Below, piece after piece: positions 1 to 5,024 of a stretch of DNA of 6,090 bases (within the stretch, counting starts at the first letter, position 1; every line of letters begins with the position of its first letter). The notes beneath the pieces were generated by a model, which saw only the letters and a list, made by a program, of their open reading frames with translations, was not told where the DNA came from and did no database searches. Origin of the DNA: JBCDBH01 sp039184055. Its GTDB lineage: Bacteria > Acidobacteriota > Thermoanaerobaculia > Multivoradales > J023. The position numbers and the translations under genes were made by a program. The DNA lies in assembly GCA_039184055.1 (NCBI GenBank), contig JBCDBH010000361.1, positions 1 through 6,090 of the forward strand, written 5' to 3'.

Positions 1-1115
1 GATTTGGCATCGCCGATGTTGACCAGACGCTTGAAGATGTTGAGCGCGTCGTAGGCTTTGACACCGGCGTCGAAGCCGCCCTTGACGCCGAAGCTGAGCA
101 GCGCCGACGGCCGTCCGTTGGTGTATTTCTGCGCCAGGTCGTAATACTTCGAGCTCTCGAGACCGGCGTAGTGCACCCACTCGACGCGGTCGTGCGCTTC
201 GAGATGCTTGGCCAAGGCGAGGGCGTTGTCGACATGACGCTCCATGCGAATCGGCAAGGTCTCGAGACCCTGGAGGATCAGGAAGGAGTTGAAGGGGCTG
301 ATGCACGAGCCGGTGTTCCGGAGCGGCACGGTGCGCACCCGACCGATAAACGCCGCCGGCCCCAAGGCCTCGGTGTAGACGACACCGTGATAGCTCGGTT
401 CCGGCTCGGAGAGCATCGGATAGCGCGCTTTGTGCTCGGCCCACGGGAAGTTGCCGCTGTCGACGATCATGCCGCCGAGCGAGGTGCCGTGACCACCGAT
501 GTATTTGGTCAGCGAGTGGATGACGATGTCGGCACCGTGCGAGATCGGTTTCATGACCGGCGGCGGCGCCACCGTGTTGTCGACCATGAAGACCACGCCG
601 TGACGATGCGCCATCTCAGCGATCGACTCCAGATCGGCGATATTGCCGGCCGGATTGCCGATCGTCTCGGCGTAGACCGCCGTCGTCTTGTCGTCGATCA
701 GCTTCTCGAGATCTTCCGCGCTATCGCTCTCGGCGAACCGCACCTCGATGCCGAGCTTGGGCAGCATGTGCGCGAAAAGCGTGTAGGTACCGCCATAGAG
801 CTGTGGCACCGTCACCACGTTGTTCCCCGCCTCAGAGATCGTCAGGATGGCGTAATTCACCGCCGCCGAACCCGCTGACAGCGCCAAACCAGCCAGACCA
901 CCCTCCATCGCCGCCACACGCTGCTCGAGCACCGCGGCGGTCGGATTCATGATCCGCGTGTAGATATTGCCTTCGACTTCGAGGTTGAAGAGATCCGCGC
1001 CATGCTGCGCGTTGTCGAACTCGTACGCCACGGTCTGATAGATCGGTACCGCCACCGCCTTGGTGGTTGGATCCGACTCATAGCCTGCGTGAATCGCTAG
1101 GGTTTCGTCTCTCAT
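1..1115 (-). CDS. metY: O-acetylhomoserine aminocarboxypropyltransferase (sulfhydrylase), 3' end cut by window
   Basis: This is a PLP-dependent Cys/Met-metabolism enzyme that makes homocysteine from O-acetylhomoserine and sulfide in the cytoplasm (direct sulfhydrylation). I translated it from the minus strand. It starts MRDETLAIHAGYESDPTT and stays open for 371 codons to the window edge, ending ...NIGDAK; family members run about 425-430 residues, so roughly 55-60 are missing. Motifs seen: GNIYTRIMNPT at 49-59, the LSAGSAA phosphate-binding stretch at 79-85, Tyr107 in QLYGGTYTLF (expected to stack on PLP), the VDNT motif at 178-181 with Asp179 for the pyridine nitrogen, and the Schiff-base Lys204 in HSLTKYIGGHG. 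The GNIYTR and TKYIGGHG signatures and the N-terminus favour MetY over the shorter MetZ or cystathionine gamma-synthase. Substrate specificity (acetyl versus succinyl ester, sulfide versus methanethiol) is inferred. The ATG at 1115 is supported by AGGAGT five bases upstream. No frameshift was seen. Confidence 0.95.
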   Translation of the reverse strand, partial: MRDETLAIHAGYESDPTTKAVAVPIYQTVAYEFDNAQHGADLFNLEVEGNIYTRIMNPTAAVLEQRVAAMEGGLAGLALSAGSAAVNYAILTISEAGNNVVTVPQLYGGTYTLFAHMLPKLGIEVRFAESDSAEDLEKLIDDKTTAVYAETIGNPAGNIADLESIAEMAHRHGVVFMVDNTVAPPPVMKPISHGADIVIHSLTKYIGGHGTSLGGMIVDSGNFPWAEHKARYPMLSEPEPSYHGVVYTEALGPAAFIGRVRTVPLRNTGSCISPFNSFLILQGLETLPIRMERHVDNALALAKHLEAHDRVEWVHYAGLESSKYYDLAQKYTNGRPSALLSFGVKGGFDAGVKAYDALNIFKRLVNIGDAK

Positions 1116-1120
1116 CTCGC

Positions 1121-1126
1121 ACTCCT
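1121..1126 (-). promoter_or_regulatory. Ribosome binding site of metY
   Basis: Read on the minus strand the sequence is AGGAGT, followed by GCGAG and then the ATG at 1115. Five bases separate it from the start codon, which is good spacing and fixes the metY start. It is the clearest Shine-Dalgarno in the window. Its GGAG core could pair with the CTCC within the pyrimidine run at 1144-1150 (minus CCCCTCC), so it could be masked by leader structure. Confidence 0.85.
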
Positions 1127-1198
1127 GTTGTGGATCCGACAACGGAGGGGTCTCGTCCGGAAAACGGCAGCCCGGTATGATCCCCTCGCCGTCCGGAC
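1127..1198 (-). promoter_or_regulatory. Structured 5' leader of metY, possible cis-regulatory RNA
   Basis: On the minus strand, GTCCGGACGGC (1198-1188) pairs with GCCGTTTTCCGGAC (1168-1155) to form an 11-bp stem with a three-U bulge and a 19-base loop. The loop starts with GAGGGG (1187-1182). This is perfectly complementary to CCCCTC (1150-1145), which lies just after the stem, so a pseudoknot or an alternative fold is possible. A second hairpin, GTTGT/ACAAC (1143-1139 with 1131-1127), sits immediately before the Shine-Dalgarno. The pairings are seen directly; a regulatory role is inferred. It does not match what I remember of SAM-I, SAM-II, SAM-IV or SAH riboswitch signatures. It could instead be an operator region or chance in GC-rich DNA. 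Confidence 0.35.
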
Positions 1199-1381
1199 CC
1201 GTTGGCATCGAACGGACGCCGCCATTGTTTCATTGATGAGCAGAGATGTGGTCCTGATCTCGGTAACGATCTACCACCGGACAATATCGATTCAGCCGAG
1301 GTTTTTCGGGCTCATCCGTCGTTGGTACAAGTGTCCGGCGAAGCCCGACAAGAAAGAACCACAAACCATCGAAAGGTCGCC

Positions 1382-1762
1382 ATGCCATCCCGAGAAGCCC
1401 TAGAACGTTTCATTGCTCGTGTCGAAGAAAACGCCCATGCCGAAGCCGTCGAGGAGTTCTATACCGAGAACGCCACGATGCAAGAGAACCAGGATGAACC
1501 ACGAGTCGGTCGTGAGCTTCACGTCGATGCCGAACACAAGGTCATGGCGAACGCCAAGGCGATGGAGTCGACGTGTCTGCGCCCGGTCTTTGTCGAAGGC
1601 GACCACGTGGTGATTCGCTGGCGATTCCGCTTCGTGTGGCGCAACGACACGGTGACCGAGATCGAAGAGCTGGCGTATCAGCGCTGGGAAGGCGATCGAA
1701 TCGCCGAGGAACAGTTCTTTTTCGATCCCGCGCAGCGCGCGCCACGGCCGATCGAGGCCTGA
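1382..1762 (+). CDS. SnoaL-like / NTF2-like family protein, 126 residues
   Basis: This is a small single-domain protein, MPSREALERFIARVEENA..., with the pattern of the SnoaL-like polyketide-cyclase/NTF2 superfamily. An N-terminal helix and the EFYTENATMQEN segment (about 25-36) are followed by a long hydrophilic helix region and then alternating beta strands (CLRPVFVEGDHVVIRWRFRF at 64-83, then ...EIEELAYQRWEGDRIAEEQFFFDP to 117). The length is normal for this cone-shaped alpha+beta fold. The family includes isomerases, hydratases and many uncharacterised members, so no substrate can be assigned. There is no signal peptide, so it is probably cytosolic. The reading frame is open back to an ATG at 1202. 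I chose the ATG at 1382 because homology-like sequence begins there, AAAGG lies five bases upstream, and the upstream extension has no domain character. It is divergent from metY and convergent with the CRTAC1 gene, with a three-base gap and so no room for a separate terminator. Confidence 0.85.
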   Translation: MPSREALERFIARVEENAHAEAVEEFYTENATMQENQDEPRVGRELHVDAEHKVMANAKAMESTCLRPVFVEGDHVVIRWRFRFVWRNDTVTEIEELAYQRWEGDRIAEEQFFFDPAQRAPRPIEA

Positions 1763-1765
1763 CGG

Positions 1766-3592
1766 TCAGGGTTTGCGTTTGGCGATCCGCTGGTAGCGAT
1801 CGAGCTCGGTGATGGTTTCTTTCTGCTTTGTCCCGTCGGGCCAGTGGATTTCGACTTCGACCAGGCCGCTGAGTGCGCCCAAACCGAAGTGAAGTCGCAG
1901 ATCGCTTTGGCTCATGAAGCTGCCACCGCTGGTGACGACACGTTGCAGCCGTTTACTCCCGGCGCGTAGATCGACCCGGGCGCCAACGGAGAAGGGGTTG
2001 GCGGGTGGACCTTCGAGCTCGAGGCCAAGCCAGTGGCGGTCGGTCTCGCGTCTATTCTCGAGCAGCTGGGCCGGAGCGTTGGTGTTCGTGACGAGCAGGT
2101 CGAGACGACCGTCGTTGTTCCAATCGCCGACGGCGAGGCCACGGCTGACTTGTGGCTCGGTGAAAGCGGGTCCGGCCTGCTCGCTGACGTCGACGAAGCG
2201 TCCATCCCGGTTCTCGAGCAGCTGGTTGGGCTGGCGATAGCGCAGCCCGGGCTCCATCTCTTCGACCCCTTCTTGCATGTGCCCGTTGGCGAGGGCAAGG
2301 TCGAGATCGCCGTCGTTGTCGAAGTCGAAGAGCACGATGCCCCAGCCGACGTATTTGTAGGACGGCGGGCCGATGCCGATGCGACTGGTTTCGTCTTCGA
2401 ATTGCAGACCGCCGAGGTTGCGGTAGTAGGTGTTGGTTTCGAGCGCGAAGTGGCTGATGACGAGGTCGGGACGCAAGTCACCGCTCACGTCGCCGATGGC
2501 GATTCCCATACCGGCTTCGGCATGACCGAGAGCATTGAGCCCAGCGCCGCTGAGCAGCGCTTGATCTTCGAAATGGCCCTTGCCGTCGTTGACGTAAAGC
2601 CGGTTGAGCGCGCCGTCGTTGGCGACGTAGATGTCGAGGTCGCCATCGAGGTCGAGGTCGCTCATCACGACGCCCATGCCTTTTTCGGTGAGCCCCTGGG
2701 CCAGACCACGCGTCTCGCCTTCCTCACGGAACGTGCCGGCGCCCTGGTTGATGAAGAGCGCGTCGCTCACCCCGGCGAAGTCTTCAGGCTGGCAGTAGAT
2801 GCGCTGGTTACGGGTCTTGTCGATACAGCGTGGATTCGTTTCGTAGCGGAAGTCGAGGTAGTGGGTGACGTAGAGATCGAGATCACCGTCGCCATCGACA
2901 TCGCCCAAGGCACAGCTCAGGCTCCAGGCATTGCCGGCCACGCCCGCTTGGGCGGCGATCTCCTCGAAGCGACCGTCGCCGAGGTTGCGATAGAGCCGAT
3001 CAGGACCGTGGTTGGTGACCAGAAAGTCGAGCTTGCCGTCGGCGTCGACGTCACCGCTACAGAGGCCCATGCCGTAGGCCATGTCGGCAACGCCAGCCTG
3101 TTCGGCGATCTCGACGAAGCGTCCGTCTTGGTTGCGATAGAGGACGTTCTTCGGACGCGAAACAGCCTCATTCGAACCGGGTGTCGGTGCGCCATTGACG
3201 AGATAAAGGTCGAGGTCGCCATCGTTGTCGATGTCGAGAAAGCCACCGCCGCTCGCGGTGGTCTCAACGTAATACTTCTCACCGCTGCGACCGTCGTCGT
3301 GCTCGAAGTCGATGCCGACTTCTTTGCTGACGTCGTGAAACCACTGTGCCTCGATCGGAATAGCCAACCCGACCATCAACACAACCAGTGCCAAACGACC
3401 AAAGCCCGGAAGTCTCACCAAACGCCGTAGCGAGGTGGGAACACGTACGTTAGATCTTGGCAGCGCAGTGATGAGCGACCGGAGGCGTACCCCAAGGTAC
3501 GTCGAGGGAGCGAAGAACGAGCACGCCGAGAGATGACGTGCGTGTTCCCGCCGCAGCCGGCGGGCTGGTGAGACTTCCGGGCTAGAAACCAT
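1766..3592 (-). CDS. CRTAC1 family FG-GAP/VCBS beta-propeller protein with C-terminal ASPIC/UnbV domain
   Basis: This is an exported calcium-binding beta-propeller protein; cellular role unknown. In the 608-residue frame, seven FG-GAP/VCBS loops of the DxDxDGxxD type start at Asp120, 181, 231, 312, 368, 423 and 490, as expected for seven blades. The fifth (DVSGDLRPD) has Ser at position 3 and lacks the Gly. A cysteine-bearing insert (Cys256, YCQPEDF with Cys267) separates blades 3 and 4. An ASPIC/UnbV domain follows at about 534-600, with VTSGGSFMSQSDLRLHFGLG and IHWPDG. A signal-peptide-like stretch, VRLPGFGRLALVVLMVGLAI, begins at residue 59 and ends near IEA-QW. The start is uncertain. The ATG at 3592 has GGAG five bases upstream and overlaps the TPR gene stop by 11 bases. 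Residues 1-58 come mostly from the 181-bp palindrome, so the functional protein may start at GTG 3418 (550 residues), which has no clear Shine-Dalgarno. Confidence 0.93.
   Translation of the reverse strand: MVSSPEVSPARRLRREHARHLSACSFFAPSTYLGVRLRSLITALPRSNVRVPTSLRRLVRLPGFGRLALVVLMVGLAIPIEAQWFHDVSKEVGIDFEHDDGRSGEKYYVETTASGGGFLDIDNDGDLDLYLVNGAPTPGSNEAVSRPKNVLYRNQDGRFVEIAEQAGVADMAYGMGLCSGDVDADGKLDFLVTNHGPDRLYRNLGDGRFEEIAAQAGVAGNAWSLSCALGDVDGDGDLDLYVTHYLDFRYETNPRCIDKTRNQRIYCQPEDFAGVSDALFINQGAGTFREEGETRGLAQGLTEKGMGVVMSDLDLDGDLDIYVANDGALNRLYVNDGKGHFEDQALLSGAGLNALGHAEAGMGIAIGDVSGDLRPDLVISHFALETNTYYRNLGGLQFEDETSRIGIGPPSYKYVGWGIVLFDFDNDGDLDLALANGHMQEGVEEMEPGLRYRQPNQLLENRDGRFVDVSEQAGPAFTEPQVSRGLAVGDWNNDGRLDLLVTNTNAPAQLLENRRETDRHWLGLELEGPPANPFSVGARVDLRAGSKRLQRVVTSGGSFMSQSDLRLHFGLGALSGLVEVEIHWPDGTKQKETITELDRYQRIAKRKP
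3403..3583. repeat. 181-bp imperfect palindromic element with 18-bp perfect terminal inverted repeats
   Basis: Plus-strand AGCCCGGAAGTCTCACCA (3403-3420) is the exact reverse complement of 3566-3583. Further symmetric pairing joins 3434-3450 with 3536-3552 (17 positions, two of them G-T), then 3455-3461 with 3525-3531. An apical hairpin CGTACC-CCAA-GGTACG (3486-3501) closes the structure. The ends fall exactly at the TPR/CRTAC1 gene boundary: the outer bases supply the AG of the TPR stop TAG, and the other end runs into the CRTAC1 signal-peptide codons. No target-site duplication is evident and the element encodes no transposase. It resembles REP, MITE or other dispersed palindromic repeats in design. 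Copy number elsewhere in the genome cannot be seen from here. On the minus-strand transcript it could also act as an intercistronic hairpin that affects mRNA stability or coupling. Confidence 0.85.
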
Positions 3593-4895
3593 GCCGTCTC
3601 CGGTACGCGTCGATCTCTGCAGATTCTTCAGGCGCCGCGTCGATCAAGGCCTCGACTTCGTCGAGACGACCGTCGGCAAGGTAGACGTTGGCGAGATCGA
3701 GTCGACAGTCGACGTTCCACGGCGCGAGCTCGAGCGCGCGCTGCAAGGATCGGCTGGCGGCGTCGCGCTCACCGTCGGCGAGACGGATCCGTCCATCTAG
3801 ATGATGAAAACGCGCGCTGGTGGGAAATCGAACGAGCCCCTGGTCGACACGATCTCGATACGCCGCCTGCTCGCCTTCGCGATGCGCCAGCACGGCCAAG
3901 CCAACAAGCGCTTCGCTCTGATTGCCCTGCGTAGTCGACGCATCCATGAACACCGAGTCGAGAAAAGCACCCGCTAGATCGAAATGATCGAGTCGATCGG
4001 CGATCCCGGCAAGCTCGAGACGCTGCGCGGCGGTGAGCTCGGAATCCTCGACAAGACCGGTGAGAAGCTCCTCCGCTTCGCCACGCTCGCCGAGCTCGGC
4101 GAGATTGCGCACCAGGGTGAGACGAAAGGCGACGGCATCGGCGTTGACCCGTTGCGCAAGCTCGCGGATTTGTTCGACCGCCTCGGCACCGATGAGCGCG
4201 GCGGTGCTCCCCGCGCCGACGAGTCGCGACAGCATCTGGTGCGTTTCGAGAAGCTCGGTCGCGGTCTCGAGATTGCCGCCCCGGCGTTCGAGTCGCGCCG
4301 CGAGATAGGTGCTTTGAAGATCGAACGGATCGGCTTCGATGGCTTGCCGAGCATGGTCGAGAGCGCGATCGGCCTGATCGAGCTGCGCGTAGAGCCGCGC
4401 GGCTAGGGCATCGACCTCGCGCCGATCCATCCCGTCAGCCTCGGCCTCCATCACCCGCTCGAGCGCTTCGCGCGCCCGCTCGGGATCGGCATCCAGCGCC
4501 AGCCTGACACGAAGCAAATCGGCCCGCGCCCCTTCGCCGGCACGTGCAACCCAGGTCGCGGCGTCTTCGAAATCGCCGAGCACAAAGAGCGCTTCGGCGA
4601 CCCGCGTCGTCAATTCCTGATCATCGGGTTCGAACGTCAGATACTGCTGCCAATGCTCGACCGCCCGGCTCGGACTGCGCAAGTTGCCACTCATCCAGGC
4701 CTCACCCCCGAGTCGCCAGGCTTCGGCGTCGTTGGGATGACGTTCGAGATACTCGGCGACATGCACCCGGGCGCGATCGGCGCGGCCTTCGGCGAGCGCA
4801 TTCTCGACGCGCAGCAGAGCGAGATCTCGACTCGTGCCACAGCCGACGACGAGCAGCGCACCGAATATGAGGAGATTTGCGAGGGATTTGTTCAT
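3582..4895 (-). CDS. TPR-repeat lipoprotein, 437 residues
   Basis: The protein begins MNKSLANLLIFGALLVVGCG: a lysine, a hydrophobic core and a lipobox (VVGC) with Cys19 as the predicted lipidation site, so it should be exported and membrane-anchored. The rest is almost all helical tetratricopeptide-like repeats. Clear units lie at about 24-54 (AEGRADRARVHVAEYLERHP), 56-90 (ending HWQQYLTFEP), 91-120, 165-190 (DRALDHARQAIEADP), 191-220, 360-391 (SRSLQRALELAP) and 393-423. The middle (230-350) is a more degenerate solenoid. TPRs mediate protein-protein contacts; no catalytic motif is visible. It lies upstream of the CRTAC1 gene on the same strand, with ends overlapping by 11 bases if the long start is used, so the two are likely one operon. 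The TPR and CRTAC1 products are probably partners, an association I recall in environmental bacteria. No strong Shine-Dalgarno precedes the ATG at 4895. The stop codon is completed by the palindromic element. Confidence 0.92.
   Translation of the reverse strand: MNKSLANLLIFGALLVVGCGTSRDLALLRVENALAEGRADRARVHVAEYLERHPNDAEAWRLGGEAWMSGNLRSPSRAVEHWQQYLTFEPDDQELTTRVAEALFVLGDFEDAATWVARAGEGARADLLRVRLALDADPERAREALERVMEAEADGMDRREVDALAARLYAQLDQADRALDHARQAIEADPFDLQSTYLAARLERRGGNLETATELLETHQMLSRLVGAGSTAALIGAEAVEQIRELAQRVNADAVAFRLTLVRNLAELGERGEAEELLTGLVEDSELTAAQRLELAGIADRLDHFDLAGAFLDSVFMDASTTQGNQSEALVGLAVLAHREGEQAAYRDRVDQGLVRFPTSARFHHLDGRIRLADGERDAASRSLQRALELAPWNVDCRLDLANVYLADGRLDEVEALIDAAPEESAEIDAYRRRHGF
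3594..3601 (-). promoter_or_regulatory. Possible ribosome binding site for the 3592 start of the CRTAC1 gene
   Basis: Minus-strand GGAG followed by ACGGC and ATG lies within the last codons of the TPR gene. The start ATG overlaps the TPR stop (ATGGTTTCTAG), an arrangement that would allow re-initiation by terminating ribosomes. It is the main argument for the long form of the downstream protein, but the four-base match could be chance in coding sequence. Confidence 0.45.
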
Positions 4896-4927
4896 CGCTG
4901 GCGGCGCAGACTATCAGCCGGGTCGTC

Positions 4928-4957
4928 TTGACACGCCTGACGACGATGGGTGAGCAT
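4928..4957 (+). promoter_or_regulatory. Candidate sigma-70-like promoter for the sulfatase-like gene
   Basis: A perfect -35 hexamer TTGACA (4928-4933) is followed after 18 bases by GAGCAT (4952-4957). The latter matches the -10 consensus only at the second A and the last A and T. Transcription would start near 4964, giving a leader of about 60 bases before the ATG at 5025. The -35 is convincing and the -10 is poor. Sigma-factor preferences of this organism are unknown. Confidence 0.3.
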
Positions 4958-4959
4958 CG
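4944..4959. promoter_or_regulatory. Dyad CGATG-N6-CATCG overlapping the candidate -10
   Basis: CGATG (4944-4948) and CATCG (4955-4959) are perfect inverted repeats around a six-base centre. They lie in the 129-base divergent region between the TPR and sulfatase-like genes, on top of the proposed -10 element. The placement would suit a dimeric repressor acting on one or both genes. A five-base half-site is short, so chance is possible. Confidence 0.25.
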
Positions 4960-5024
4960 AAATTCGCTCCTCGGACCCTGCATTCACCTTTCACCATGTT
5001 TGCATGTCACCGGCTCGTCATTTC

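Noticed and set aside
171..878. Plus-strand open frame of 235 codons
   Set aside because: It is antisense to metY, where PLP-binding motifs are unmistakable on the minus strand. The Arg/His/Asp-rich composition is typical of a shadow frame.
1127..1200. Known SAM or SAH riboswitch in the metY leader
   Set aside because: I could not find the conserved SAM-I, SAM-II, SAM-IV or SAH core sequences as I remember them; only secondary-structure potential is supported.
1294..1312. AGCC...GGCT hairpin upstream of the SnoaL-like gene as a terminator
   Set aside because: The stem is only four base pairs and the T-run lies in the loop and not after the stem.
1202..1381. Upstream extension of the SnoaL-like gene to the ATG at 1202
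   Set aside because: The added 60 residues have no fold character, the domain starts at 1382, and AAAGG precedes 1382 at suitable spacing.
1755..1775. Bidirectional terminator between the convergent SnoaL-like and CRTAC1 genes
   Set aside because: Only three bases separate the stop codons and I see no GC stem followed by a T-run on either strand.
2033..3430. Long open plus-strand frame (465 codons) opposite the CRTAC1 gene
   Set aside because: It is antisense to the repeated Asp/Gly-rich calcium loops, whose GAC/GAT codons read as Val/Ile/Glu runs on the other strand. The product is low-complexity and has no domain, while the minus frame has clear FG-GAP and ASPIC/UnbV motifs.
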